64,000 nucleotides of DNA from Phytopythium helicoides (GCA_024867545.1 JANFNE010000043.1:248001-312000), one strand, 5' to 3'. Numbered from the stretch's first letter, positions 43,073 through 54,671 are shown. The notes: generated by a model from the letters alone, not told the origin. Translations and numbers: made by a program.

Positions 43073-46000
43073 ATGGGCCGCGGATGCACCATGGACGAGT
43101 GGGTGCACTTCGAGAAGCTGCCGGCCGAGGGCCGCGTGCCCAACTCGAGCTACTGGTACGTGCTGTGCCGCCACTGCGTGCGCGGCTTCGAGGCCAAGCA
43201 GCTGTTCAACGCGCCCGCCAAGCTCACGGGCCGCCGCTCGGCCATGCGCGCGCACCTCAAGGTCCGTCTCGGAGGCCGCGCGAGTCGCCGCGACGCGCAG
43301 CTGCACTGACGCCCGCCCGCGCGTGCAGGTCTGCCCCATGTTCGCCACGCAGTACAAGCTCGAGCAGGCCGCGGCGGCGGCGGCCGAGGCGGCTGCCAAC
43401 GCCCAGGACGCCGCGGACGGCGAGGACGGCGCCAAAAAGCCCGAGGTCGGCGACAAGCGCAAGCGCCGCGCCGACGGAGAGACCAGCGGCCCGCGTGCGT
43501 GACCTGCTCGATGGCTGGCCGCTTGGCCGAGGCTAACAAGGCGTGCGTGGTCGTGCAGGAGGAGGACGCGGCAAGCACTGCATGATGGAGGAGTGGGAGC
43601 ACTTCACGCGCCTGCAGGACGAGGGCTATATCGGCAAGTCCAACTTCTTCTACGCCGTCTGCCGGCACTGCCAACGCGCCTACGACGAGGCGCCAGACGA
43701 CAAGAAGCCGCTCATGCAGCCCGAGCGCATGGTCGGCCGCAGGGAGAAGATGCGCAAGCATCTCTCGCTCTGCCCGCACTTCAAAGGCGAGTTGCCGCCG
43801 CTCGAGCGGCGACTGCCCATGCCAATCCGCCCAGGACTCGGCGCGTTCCTGCCGCAGGGGCTTGGTGCAGCACTCAATGGCGCTACGACGTTGCTGGACG
43901 CGCAGACGGCTGGCGTTGATTCAGCTGCAGTTGCCGCGGCTGCGGCTGCTGCTGTATCGGCTGCCTCCGGAGGTGCTACCTCAACGTCGTCGTCTCGCCT
44001 TGCGCTCGATGAATGGCAGTACTTCACACGCCTCATCGCAAAAAGGACAGCGCGTACTACTACGCTCGCTGCAACTTTTGCCAGCTCGCATATGAAAGCG
44101 CACCAGAGTCAATGCGCGCTTCAATGGAGCCGGCGATCGTCATGGGAAGAAAGAGCAACATGCAGACGCACCTGTCCAAGTGCATCCACGTTCCCAAGGA
44201 GTTGTTTGCCCAGAAGAGTGCGAGTATTGCTGCCACGGGATACAGCCTTGCTGCTGCAGTTGCCGCTGTCGTGGAGGCAGGGGACTCGGCGACTGCCGAG
44301 GCATTTTCGTCACTTGCTAAACGCATGAAGCTTGATGCAGCAGGAACTTCGTTTCACGCAGGCCGGGCTGTCTCTGGATGCTAGCATTTCGCTACCTGAC
44401 TCAAACGAGCTCGGATCGGCTCTGATAGAGTTTCTCATTCAGAATCGGTTGCCGTTCGAGTATATCGAGACGTCAAGTGCCAAGAAGCTGTTTCGTCTGC
44501 TTGCTCGCTCACCTGAAATTCCAGACACGCTGATACCTACTGTCACCGATCTTCGGACAAGGGTGCTAGACGAGTCGTGCGCTAACGTGGCTCGCAACGG
44601 TCTCGATGGACTACGAAACGATACCATTCCGCCGATACTTGCTGCGGCTCTATCGGCAACCGGTGACGAGACGCCAGGAGAGCTGCTGACAGCATGGCCA
44701 GTTTCGCTTCGTTGTTCTTTATGGCTTCAGAACGGGCAACTTGCGGATAGCGACACGACCCTGGTTCCCAAGGTACTATGCTTCGTGTCGAACGGGAAGG
44801 CATCGATCCCGCTAGTTAGTGTCACCACCAGCTCAGACGTAGCAATTACAGCAGCTTTGGATGAAACCGTCGATGGCGAAAGCACTGAGGACGAGAACGG
44901 CGACGATGAAGCTGCTAAAAGCGTTGATACGAGGGAAGAGTCAGGAGAGCTCCTGTACAGTCATGGTCTCGATCTGGCTAGAGTTCTGGACAACAAGTTG
45001 GGGCAATGCAGCAACAACGAGAAGCTCTGGCCGGCGGTCGCGATTCTGCCATGCAACCCAATCGCTGACCGCGCAGTGGGCATTCTCCGTTCGCGTTGGC
45101 AACGCGTCGCGTTTGTGCCAGCATTCAACGACTTGCTCGACTTCGCGCTGTTGAAAACTCTCGCGACAACGGAGGTGTTCACAACAGTTTCGTCTCTCGT
45201 TGATTTGTGGCAGCAGCAACAGGTTACCGATAATGGTACCGTTCTGCGGAACATCGTGACTCAGTCAAATCCGTTCAAGGGCTGGCGAGAGTGCACATCC
45301 TTGATGGGTTTACTGCTTGACCCGTCAACCTTCGCTGCGAACGAACAGGCGAAGACGATTGTTCGAAACTGCAGTTGACTTGGACACTTTGAAGCGCGTG
45401 CATTCTGTGCTGCAAGCCTTTGCTGATATTTTCGAGACTATCGAAAAGACCGGGTTTCTATCGCTATCCAACTCGCTCGCTCGTCTTGGCGCCGACCTTC
45501 CGTGCGGCGTCTGGCTTTGATACCGTTGAGCGCGCACTAGAAGTCATCTGGGCACAGCTTGAGCAACCTTTGTTCCTGGTTGCACACGCACTCGACCCGA
45601 GTTTTCGCACTGATGGACTGAACAGTTCGGATCTGACGAAGCTGAGCATGCTGAGCGACCTTAGTGTCAATTACTTCACGTCTTTCTTTGGTCGCAAGGC
45701 TAACTCTCTGCGAGGCGAGGTGACGGCGTTCCTTCACGTTTCCCAGCCGCATTTTTCTCGAGCCTTCGTCGCCGAATTTCCAGTCATCGAGAGCTACTTT
45801 CTGTATTTGAGTGACGACTATCCAGCGCTGTCGGTGTTCATGCGTTTCCTGCAGTCCTTGTCTTCAGTCGGAGAAAATCTGGGCAACTCCAGTCACTTCA
45901 GTGGCCCGTACTCGCCAGTAGAGCGGACCAAGCTTGCATTTCTCAAGGAGGCGTGGCAGGTTACCGAAGTGCTGCCATCAGGAAGTCCAGGTGTGTCGGC

Positions 46001-46333
46001 TACGCCGAGTTTGGCAGTCACTTCACCGCCGGCTACGTCTGGACTGGTCGTTGATGAGTGGAAGGAAGTACTGGAGAAGCGCATGGCGACGCGTGGTGTT
46101 GATGTTTCGCATCTCGAAAGCGAGTTCGACTCGCCGAACACTCCGGCAGTCAACGCGGCAGCTGGATGCTTGTCGCGGACATCATTGCCAGCGAGATTAG
46201 CAAAAAGGACAAGCTGCCGGCTACACCTGCCGATTCAGAGGAGCTCTTTCTGTCAACGCCGCTTGCTGGGGCGTTCGCGAAGAAGGTGACACTAAAAGAG
46301 TTGTTCTCGACGCCGTCCCAAGCTACCATTTAG
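43073..46333 (+). CDS. BED zinc-finger protein derived from a hAT transposase
   Basis: Two introns are predicted: 43262-43328 and 43495-43558 (GT-AG). Three BED-type fingers follow in series. The first is MDEWVHFEKLP with CRHC and H-LKVC across intron 1. The second is MEEWEHFTRLQ with CRHC and HLSLC. The third is LDEWQYFTRL with CNFC and HLSKC. BED fingers bind DNA and occur in hAT transposases and their domesticated relatives. The rest is hAT-like: SALIEFLIQNRLPFEYIETS (the FIxxxLPFxxVE element), then PTVTDLRTRVLDE, and later FLVAHALDPSFR. Frame breaks of one base near 44036, 44335, 45365, 45480-45500 and 46165 interrupt the reading; the final exon ends GAFAKKVTLKELF...STPSQATI. Such breaks are common across this window, so I treat it as an intact gene of about 1,040 residues with sequencing errors. 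A decayed gene remains possible. It is convergent with the next gene, 36 bp away. Confidence 0.65.
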
Positions 46334-46369
46334 CTGTTCAACATGATCAACATGGTGTATTCCACGCGT

Positions 46370-48096
46370 TTACTGTAGATGCTCCAGTTGCAGGATTATG
46401 CGGATGACGACTAGATGCGCGCCGGCAGGACCTTTGCCGTCGCACGCACCAAAACCAATGCGGTAGCCGTCGCCCTGGCACACACCGCGGATCTCAACCG
46501 TGTCGCCGTCCTGAATGAACTTGCGCGTCTTCCCGCTCGAGCCGAGCGCCACGTCCTGGGTACCCTGCCAGCTCAGCTCGAGCATCGACCCGCGGCTGTC
46601 GACCGTCTTGCCACTAATGGTGCCACTGGCCAGCAGGTCGCCGGGCCGCATATTGCATCCCGTCACCGTGTGATGGACGAGCTGCTGCTTCATGTTCCAG
46701 TACATATTGCGGAAGTTGCTCTTCGAGACGACGTAAGACTGCGTGTCATCCTCGGGCTTGATCGATACCTGCATGCATCAACTAACGTTAGTGAAGTGAG
46801 AAGAATGGCGAGATTGCTGTCAGCAACCGCCTACCGTTAGCTGGATGTCGTACGTTCCACGCGAGTAGTTCGGGTCCGTGATGTACGGAAGCGGCGTCGG
46901 GTTCTGCTGCACAGGGCCGAAGCTCGGCTCCGTGCGGAACGGCTCGAGCGCCGCGAGCGGCACGACCCACGGGGAGATAGTCGTGGCGAAGTTCTTGGCG
47001 CCGAACGGGCCCAGCGGCACGTACTCCCATTTCTGAATATCGCGAGCTGTTAGCAGTCACGTGGTCGTGTCAGCATTCTCCTCGTTGACATGATGTGGTG
47101 CTCACAAACGCACCGCTCCAGTCATTCATGAGGACGACGCCAAAGATGTGATCCTCTGCACGCTCCATGGGGATCGGCTCACCCATGTTGGTGGCGGGCC
47201 CGACGAAGAAGGCCTACCAAGAGTGGAGAGTGTCAGCGGACGCAGCAAGGCACCCAGACCCAGATAGCGGTGCTCACCATCTCGAGCTCAAAGTCGAGCA
47301 CACGACAGGGGGAGTAGATGGAGCCCTTGGACGGGTCGGCTTTGTCAGCCTGCAGCTGGCCGCACGGGCGGCGCACCTCCGTGCCTGACGTCACGACCGA
47401 CGAGCTGCGGCCGTGGTAGCCGACCGGCAGATGGAGCCTGTTGCAGTGCACACACGGAGCGTCAGTCAATGCCGCGGTGTCGAGAGCTCATGGACCAGAG
47501 CGCACCAGTTGGGCTGCAGCGCGTTGTCCTCACCGCGGAACATGATGCCGACGTTGGTGGCGTGCTCGCGCGACGAGTAGAAGTCCGTGTAGTCGCCGAT
47601 GTGGGCGGGCAGGTGCATCTCGACGTCTGCCAGCGGGACGAGCGCCTTGGCGCGCAGCTCGGCGTCGTCGCGCAGCGTCGGCTCGTCAGCCGAGAGCAGG
47701 CGCTGGATCGTGGCGCGCGCCGTGGCCCACGCCTTGCTGCCCTGCGCCATGAAGGCGTTGAGCGTCGCCTGCGGCACGAGCTGGCGTCAGTGGGCGTCCG
47801 CGTCCTCCGCTGCGTCGAGACGCACGAACCTCGCGGAAACAGGCGGCGTCAAAGCCCTGGAAGAGCCCCGCGGCCTCGATGACCGACAGGTCGAGCACCT
47901 GGAGCGCGCAGCCACGAGAGCAGGTCAGCGCTGGTTGAGACGGGCGGCGGGGGGCGGGCTGGCGACGCACGTGGTCGCCGATGGCCACGCCCAGGCGCCG
48001 GCGCGCGTCTCCGCGCCGGGAGAAGACGCCGTACGGCAGGTTCTGGATGGGGAAGTCGCAGTCGGGCGCCACGCGCAGGAAGCTGGCGAGCGGCAT
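46370..48096 (-). CDS. FAH: fumarylacetoacetase
   Basis: Splits fumarylacetoacetate into fumarate and acetoacetate, the last step of tyrosine breakdown, in the cytosol. Seven exons join in frame: 47971-48096, 47830-47898, 47506-47768, 47278-47437, 47114-47213, 46835-47046 and 46370-46768, all with GT-AG introns. The small N-terminal domain reads [20 protein letters not shown]. Catalytic and metal residues are present: Asp and His in [17 protein letters not shown], Glu in LELEM, Asp in [15 protein letters not shown], Lys in [12 protein letters not shown] and Thr in ASGTISG. The C-terminus reads [10 protein letters not shown] and runs about 14 residues too far; one A fewer in the AAA near 46436 would give GKVLPARI and a stop near 46413, matching the family. 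An in-frame ATG at 48261 is less likely because family members start near MPLASF. Confidence 0.93.
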
Positions 48097-48438
48097 GGCG
48101 AGGCGTGCGCGGCAGGCGGCGAGTCGAGTTGTGAGCCTCGCGGCGGCGCTCAATGGCGTGGCGTGGACCACAGGGAGGGCAGCTTCAAGGTGGCCGAAGA
48201 CGGGCCGCGGCGGCGTGGTAATCATGCCCATGAGACGCGATGGCCGATCCAGCGGATCCACTACTGGCGTCGACGACGGCGCTCACTCGGGTGGCAGCGG
48301 CGCGCTTCTAATGGGCCAGGAGGGCGAATTGACGAGGCTTCATCGGGCTCTGAGGCCAAACTCGACTTCATGACTCGAGGGGATTGCGGTCAGCGACAAG
48401 GTGAATTACAGCCACGCCTAGATCAAACAGAGCAGCTT
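48097..48438. promoter_or_regulatory. promoter region of the fumarylacetoacetase gene
   Basis: A 340-bp gap between the stop of IST1 and the start of FAH, both on the minus strand. No specific element is assigned. Confidence 0.3.
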
Positions 48439-49708
48439 CTAAAACGTGAACGACGCGTTCTCCTGATCCTGGCGACTTTGGCGCTGCCGCAGCCGGTCGA
48501 ACCGCGCAGTGAGCTCGTCAAAGTCGGGGATTCCGTCGCCACTGGGCGGTCGAGGAGCTGCCGCAGCTGTCGACTGGGATAGCATCATTGTTATCAGTGA
48601 CTGACCGTGTCGAATCGAGCTCTTGTACTGCTGGAGGGTCCATTGTCCGCGTGGACGGTGTCGAGTAGTAGTGACCGGGGCATTCGTGTAGGTTGTTACA
48701 CTGCGCCGAGTCGAGAATTCGGGCGGAGGAGGAGCGCTCGCTTCTGAAGGCAGACCGGAAGGCACATTGGGCAGTGCCGACGGGATCTTTCCGGGCGGTG
48801 GGGCCTGCGGCAGCAAGCAGGACCAAGCGTTGAGGAAATGAGATACACATTCAGAACTCAGAGCCAGCTCCGCGCGCAGGACTCACCGTCGCGTAGAGCG
48901 CGGCGAAGTCTGGCCCAGACACACCACCTCCCATGACTGTGGTGCCCGTTGGCGCAGGGCACTGGCGCCAGCGGGTCTTCGACGATGGCCTCGTCGGGCT
49001 CCCACGCCACGTTGAACTGCTTGGCGATCTCCTTCATGTAGTTGACCACGAGGTACGCACTCGGCGGCTGCGGTGAAGTCAAACATTAGCGTGTACCTCT
49101 GGACGGAACGAACAGGAGGGCTCCTAGCGCAGCGCACCCGCACGCTGAGCTTCTGTATGACGCGCTCGTTGACGCAGCCGTCGACGTTGCGCATGGCGGC
49201 GGCCTCGAAGTCCTGGCCGTACTTCTTGGTGAGCTGCTTCTTGACCTCTGCGAGCTCGGGGATCTCGGTGCGGCTGGCCGCCCATATGAGCGTGCACACG
49301 GCCTCGCGCATGTCGTAGGGGCACTCGCTCTCGGTCTTGACGAGGTTCTGCCGCGCTCACAGCAGGCGTCAGCAGGCGACTCTCACCAGCAGCGGCCCGC
49401 GGCGGCAACGCACCGCGCGCTCGGCGATGAGCTCGCAGAGAAGCTCTAGGATCTCGTAGCCCTCGATGGTGAAGTCGTCGCGGATGATGCCCTCGACCTG
49501 CGCGCGTCAGCCTCCATCGAGCGCCAGTTCAGCCACGCGCACGCCGCACCCGGATGCGCGCCTTCTCCTCCTTGCCGTCCGCCAGCAGCGCCGCCACCTC
49601 GCGCCGCTGCGCCACCGCCGCGTTCGCCTTCTTGTTCTTGACGATGCTGATGCGGTGCACCGCCATCTTGAGGTTCGGCTTGAGCTTGTTGACGTTGAAC
49701 CCGAACAT
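48439..49708 (-). CDS. IST1: IST1-like ESCRT-III regulator
   Basis: IST1 family proteins bind ESCRT-III subunits and the AAA-ATPase VPS4 during endosomal sorting and cell division. Exons: 49550-49708, 49414-49497, 49144-49347, then from 49067 downward, with at least one more intron before the last exon (from about 48811). The core starts MFGFNVNKLKPNLKMAVHRI, with the basic NKKANAAVAQRREVAALLA helix. It continues VEGIIRDDFTIEGYEILELL, ECPYDMREAVCTLIWAASR and PPSAYLVVNYMKEIAKQFNV. A Pro-rich linker leads to DFDELTARFDRL near the C-terminus, the MIT-interacting (MIM1) motif expected for VPS4 binding. A one-base excess near 48965 shifts LAPVP out of the frame that continues APTGTTVMGGGVSG. Confidence 0.88.
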
Positions 49709-49903
49709 GCCGCTCCGCCGTCGGCTTCTTGAGGCGGAAGGTGTCGGAAGTGGGTGCTGGAAGGCTTTCCTTCCCGCTCGGGGCTTTTTTGGCGTGGGAC
49801 ACATGAGAGGAAGGAAGGACGACACCTTCACCTTCATGAGACCGTCCTTCTCTTCCGCAGCGGAGGTGGCGAGGCCACGGCCACAGGCGGCCGGGCGACG
49901 CTC

Positions 49904-49928
49904 GCGCACACGCACACGCACACGCACT
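49904..49928. repeat. (CACACG)n microsatellite
   Basis: About four copies of CACACG/CGCACA in the spacer upstream of IST1. Confidence 0.75.
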
Positions 49929-49981
49929 CAACGCTAACACACCATGCGCCTGGGCTGCAACTATTGCTGGGTTACGACTCG

Positions 49982-50551
49982 CTACTCGCCCCAGTTGGCG
50001 GGCTTCTTGTGCCGCCCGGTATACGTCCGTCGCGACGACGCGGACGCTGCGAGCACCTCGCTGGCGCGCGTGTCCGCCTCGCTCACGGTGCGGCGCTTGT
50101 CCTCGCTCGCGGCGCGGCGGAAGATGCCCAGGTGGGTCTTGGGCGCCTTGCGCGTCCCGCCGAGCGCGTCGTCGGCTGCGGCCGAGAGCTCGCTGGCGCT
50201 GGCCTCGCTGGCGCGCGACGAGGCCTCGGACGCGCGCTCCAGGCGGCGCTGGATCTCCTCGGGCGTCTCAAAGTACACGACGTCGTCGTCCTCGGCGCGC
50301 CTGGAGCTGCTGGACGACGTGCTGGAGAGCGAGGACGTCGACTGGGCCTTTCCGGCGCGCGCGGCCGCCCTGGCCTTGGCCTCGCCCGCCGTCGGCGACT
50401 TGTGCTTCTTCTCCAGCACGCGGTAGTAGTACCATCCCGTGAGCGTCGCGTACGTGCCCCACAGGAACGCGAGCTTGCGCAGCTTGGGGCTGGCGGCCAG
50501 CGCGGCCGCGACCGCCGCCAGCAGGCCGAACGTCCACAGCACGACGCTCAT
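49982..50551 (-). CDS. small membrane protein, unknown function
   Basis: 189 residues from the ATG at 50551. The N-terminus has a hydrophobic helix (VVLWTFGLLAAVAAALAA, residues 3-20), then PKLRKLAFLWGTYATLTG and WYYYRVLEKK, a possible second membrane segment or hairpin (residues 27-45). The remainder is Ala/Ser/Arg-rich and charged, with a Ser-rich run, EDDDVVYFETPEEIQRRLER (about residues 90-110) and the end HKKPANWGE. This fits a membrane-anchored protein with a flexible cytosolic tail. No family is recognised. The start is chosen because the longer frame upstream would put 69 Arg/Ala-rich residues before a good N-terminal anchor. Confidence 0.6.
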   Translation of the reverse strand: MSVVLWTFGLLAAVAAALAASPKLRKLAFLWGTYATLTGWYYYRVLEKKHKSPTAGEAKARAAARAGKAQSTSSLSSTSSSSSRRAEDDDVVYFETPEEIQRRLERASEASSRASEASASELSAAADDALGGTRKAPKTHLGIFRRAASEDKRRTVSEADTRASEVLAASASSRRTYTGRHKKPANWGE

Positions 50552-51269
50552 GGAGGGGGGCGGCGCGAGCGCTGCGGGCGGGTGCGGAGCGGGTCGAGCG
50601 CCTCGGCGGGCGCGTGGGGGGCGGCGCTTACGAGCGCGCGCGGCGGCAGCTTCTCGCGTCGGCGCGCCGCTTTCGAACTGCTTGGAGAGGCCTATAGAGG
50701 CAGCATTTATATATAGAGCGATGACGCCACCGAGCGCTGATTGGGAGAAACGGCGCATGCGCTGACCAATGACGCGACGGCGGAACTGGCTCGGACTATT
50801 TACCCCATGTGGCCCCTGCCCGCTTCAACTTGAAGACAACTCGACCCCTGATGGACTTGAACCCACAGCGAACTCCCTCGCGCGCCATCGCTGTTCGCGC
50901 CGCTGCTTGGGACTTGCGCCCAGCCGATTCTCCCGCCTAGGCGCCTCCACCGCTGCGTGTGCTCGCCATCATTGCAGCTGCTCGTGCTGCCAGCCCCACT
51001 CGGTGTCGTCACGCTGCCGCCAAGCCTACTTCCAGAGCCGCCAGAGACCGAGAGCCATGTGCGCTGCTCTCGCAAAACCACAGCAATACCATCACTCAAT
51101 GCGTGCCACCGGTCGATCTCCGTGCGCTCGAGCGATGTTCTCCAAGAGTTCGCGCCTACAGCCAGCATAAGCCTCGCGACCACTTGGAAGGGTCGCTCTG
51201 GTCGACGCCGCCCTGCTGCAAGCGACGCATTACAGCACAGCTCAAGTCGCACGGAGTGGGAGGACGACC
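50552..51269. promoter_or_regulatory. divergent promoter region (small membrane protein / IFT54)
   Basis: TATA-like TTTATATATAGAG at about 50706-50718 and two CCAAT-type boxes, TGATTGGGAG near 50738 and GACCAATGAC near 50764. Their spacing of about 160-215 bp suits the minus-strand gene at 50551. The part from 50800 to 51269 contains only short frames and is left unassigned. Confidence 0.35.
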
Positions 51270-53644
51270 ATGGCGGAGCCGCTCGAGGCGCTGATCCCCA
51301 AGACGCAGGAGCTGCTGCAGCCGCTGGTGCCCAAGCCCAAGCTGGCCGACAAGCTGCTGAGCAAGCCGCCGTTCCGCTTCCTGCACGATGTGTTCGCGGC
51401 CGTGACGCAGACCACAGGTTTCGCCAAGGGGCTCTACACTTCCCTTCGAGCAGGACTCGGCCAACCTCAAGGAGAAGCACCACAAGGTCGCGTACCTCGA
51501 CAAGATGATCGTCTGCGTCGGCCAGACCCTCGGCAGGGACGTCGACGTGCGCGCCGCCAAGATCGTTGCGGGGCTCGAGCCGGAGAACACCAACCTGCTA
51601 CTCCAGGCGCTCGCGCAGGCCGCGGGGAACACCTCGCTCGACTGGGCTAAGGCTGTGCAGGCAGCGCTCGCCAAGGTTCCCTCGCTCACAGCGGACGGAG
51701 CGCCGGCGGTAGCTGCTCCAGCCCCAGAGGCAAAGACCGCAGAGGCGCCGGCACCTGCTGCTGCTACTGCTTCTGCAGAGCGGCCGGCGTCCAAGGAAAA
51801 GAGCAGTGGCGACGCGGAAAAAGCGGCGGCAGTAGAGGCCAAGGCCAAGGAAAAGGTAGTGGCGCACTCAATAGGGCGAGGTTGCCAACAGATCGCTGAT
51901 GGTGTTGGAGGCGCAGGCTAAACGAGAGGAGGCGGAGAGGAAGGCAGAAGCGCGGCGTCGAGATGCCGAGGCGAAGGCTGCGACCGAGGCGGCTTCAGCT
52001 GCGGCTGCCGCACCAGCAGAGAGCAAGGGTGGAGGAAGCGGTAGCAACTCGCGCTCATCATCCTCTTCATCTTCACGAGCTGCTAAGCAGCCACCACCAG
52101 ACAACAACAGCGCCGGCAATAATCAAATCGACGAGGCGCTGCTGCAGAGCATCAAGGATTGCAACGGAGATGTCGAGCGAACCAAAGAAATGATCGAAAA
52201 GGTCATCTCAAAGCCCAAGATGTCCGCCAAGCTGCTGAGCAAGCCGCCATTCCGGTTCTTGCACGACATTGTATCGGAGATCACGCGCGTCACGGGGTTC
52301 GCCGATGGACTCTACACCGGAGAAGAGCTCGACTCGGCGGCTATCAAAGACAAGGGACCCAAGATGGACTACCTCAACAAAATCATGCTGTGTGTGAGCT
52401 GCCATCTGAATGTTGAGATTGACGCCAAGGCCGCGAAGATCGTTGCGGGACTCGAGCCTGACGACACCAACAAGTTCCTGCAGCTCCTCGCACTCGCTTG
52501 CCGTGCTGGCAGCTCTGCAGAAGCTGTGCAGCGCGTCTTGTCTGGTGATACGGCTGTGCGTCCAGGTGGAGCTGCAAAAGGTATCGTCGGGGGTTGCAGG
52601 GGTCGCCAAGGCAGCTTCAGAGCAGCGTGAAGCAACTCCTGAAGCCAAACTCTCGTCTCGCTCTAGTACCCCGCAGGAATCCAAGTCGCGCCGTGAAGCA
52701 GCAGAAGAGAAGCAACAGCAGCAGCCGTCTCCTCCTGCAACGACGTCATCGACCCCGCAAGCGGCACCAGGAAGCTTTGCAGGTCCAGTAAAGCCACTGA
52801 CACTCCCGACCAACGACCATGAGAACGGCGACGAGAACACGAATTTGACTTTTGGTTCCAAGGATGAGGAAGGTGGCATGGGGAGCACCGCACCGGGCAC
52901 CAGTGGAGGAATGGGAACAAGTCGGACGTCTCGCCCGACAACGGCCCGTAGACGACCGCCAAAGCTCAAGGAGAACGTCACGGAGGTAGGACGACTTCTG
53001 GTACACGATACGAAAGTAGCGCCGGTTGTAGGCATCATGAAGGACGGTGACAACAACGACAGTGACGACGAAGGCGCTGGCGATGCAGATGAAAACAACA
53101 ACAGCAGCGGCAGCACTAAGACTCCTTCGTTGGCGCTTGAGGGCGGAGCACACGGCCGACTGGTTCGTGATATTCTGAAAGACCAAAACGCTGAAGAGGA
53201 GCAAGCACGAAAACAGCGAGAGGAAGAGGAGCAAGCGAACGAAGCCGAAACTGGAATTCGCCTTGGCCGTCGAAAGAAGTCGCTTAAGCACCAGTCAAAG
53301 GGATCTGCTTCGAACCTCGCGGAGATGACAGAGTTGCGCAACAATATCCAGAAAATCTGCCAGGCTACCAACCCTGTTGGCAAAGGTATCGAGTTTGTGC
53401 ATGAAGACCTTGACGCTATGTCCAAAGAGCTTGAGTACTGGAAGAAGGAGTACACCAAAAAGCGCGATGCCTACGAAGAGGAGAAGAAGAAGACGGAAGA
53501 GGCTCTGCAGCCACTGCAGATGCAGCTTCTCGAAGTGGACGAGCAAATCAAGAGCAGATCCACACGATCAACTCGCTGAAGGCGACAATTGCCAAGAACG
53601 AGGAGAAGACACAGAAGCTGCTGCGCATGGTCGTGTCGGCGTAG
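51270..53644 (+). CDS. IFT54: IFT54 (MIP-T3/TRAF3IP1) with duplicated N-terminal domain
   Basis: IFT54 is an IFT-B subunit that builds flagella and binds microtubules or tubulin through its N-terminal calponin-homology domain. The frame is broken by one base near 51440, 51880, 52570 (insertions) and 53555 (deletion); corrected, the product is about 790 residues. The first CH domain (residues about 20-120) has [28 protein letters not shown] and [20 protein letters not shown]. An Ala/Lys/Glu-rich linker follows. A second, complete CH domain (about 310-430) has [35 protein letters not shown] and [21 protein letters not shown] disordered Ser/Pro/Asp-rich middle precedes a C-terminal coiled coil ([20 protein letters not shown]) ending [20 protein letters not shown], typical of the family. 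Known IFT54 proteins have one such N-terminal domain. A flagellar role suits an oomycete with zoospores. Confidence 0.88.
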
Positions 53645-53688
53645 TGAAAGGATCCATGGGGCTGCATTTGTCTAACAACACGAACAGT

Positions 53689-54671
53689 TTATTCCACGCA
53701 ATTTTCCATCTCTTGGCGCTTGCCAGAGCGCTCTTGCACTTCGGGCATTTCCTGCTCCCTTCGCTTAACGCTCTTGGGAACCCAGCGTTCGTTCCCAGCC
53801 AGCTTTTCACGCCGAAGGTCGTCCAGCACCGGAATGGGCTTGGTGGCAGCTCTCGCCGACCCAAGGTGCGGCCTGTCGCCGCCTGCGTTGGGTTGCGCAC
53901 GAGATGCGGGATCCACTGCGCTCGAATCTCCTGTTTCTCGCTGTCCGACAAGTCTCCGCGGATGTCCTGGGAACCAGTCGAAGATGCGCTGTACGACCAG
54001 TGCCGTCGCCACTGACAGGTTGAGGCTCTCGGTGAACCCGAAGATAGGGAAATAGACGCGCTTGTCAGCTGCAGGTGAGCATCTCCTCGCTCACACCGTC
54101 GATCTCGCGACCGATGACGATGGCAAGCTTGTCAGGTAGCGCGTCGGGTTTGGCGTCGGGCGTCATGGCGAGCGCGTCTGGCGCCAGGTCCGTTGCCCAG
54201 ATGACACAGCCCAGCTCCCGCAGCGCGGCAACGCACTCGGCGATGCTGGGGAAAGCTGCGTATCGACAGCCAGACGTCGCAGTTCTTGGTGATCTTCTTC
54301 CCAGCGGTCTTGTGGCGCTTGACCTGCTGCTCGTTGGCGTTGATGAGCCACACATGCTGGATGCCCAGCGCTGCGAGTGTCAAGGGCAGTAACGAGGTGG
54401 TGAGACTCGGGCGAGCGTCAAGCGTCAGTAGCGTGCCCCGCACGCCACCTTCAGCCGTCCGCAGCACTGCCTGGTGGTTGTGCGAGTCCATGCACTGCTC
54501 CAGCACGAGCACCAGCCGCCCTGCAGTCCCAGAGCGACACCAACCGTCAGCCCAGTCGCCGCCTGCCTGCCGCTACGTCCCACTCGCCTGTGCGGAAGCG
54601 CAGCACCGTCTCAGCACGCCGCAGTCGCTCGGGCGCCTCCTGCTCGCTCGTCTGGCGCTCTGCACGTCCAT
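53689..54671 (-). CDS. TrmH/SpoU-family RNA 2'-O-ribose methyltransferase
   Basis: SPOUT methyltransferases of this family transfer a methyl group from S-adenosylmethionine to ribose 2'-OH, typically Gm18 of tRNA. All three family motifs are present: motif 1 in LVLEQCMDSHNHQAVLRTAE (Asn and Arg), motif 2 in IVIGREIDGVSEEM, motif 3 in FTESLNLSVATALVVQ. Between them lies GIQHVWLINANEQQVKRH. Two introns are inferred: one between FRT and GRLVLVLE (donor GC, acceptor AG) and one after LRTAE (GT-AG). One-base breaks occur near 54250 (TTTCCCC), 54068 and at two points between 53830 and 53960. The protein ends KRQEMENCVE. The ATG at 54671 (MDVQS) is the nearest plausible start but needs a one-base correction to join. 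It is convergent with IFT54, 44 bp apart. Confidence 0.78.

Noticed and set aside
44013..44384. Separate small gene for the third BED finger
   Set aside because: It continues the preceding finger series across a one-base frame break; no independent start or promoter is evident.
48097..48261. N-terminal extension (mitochondrial presequence) of fumarylacetoacetase from the ATG at 48261
   Set aside because: The family is cytosolic and starts close to the [14 protein letters not shown] segment; the extension also fills most of the short promoter gap.
50840..50870. tRNA gene (GGGTTCAAGTCC, a B-box-like word on the minus strand)
   Set aside because: The flanking bases do not form a T stem and no acceptor stem, A box or anticodon arm can be folded around it.
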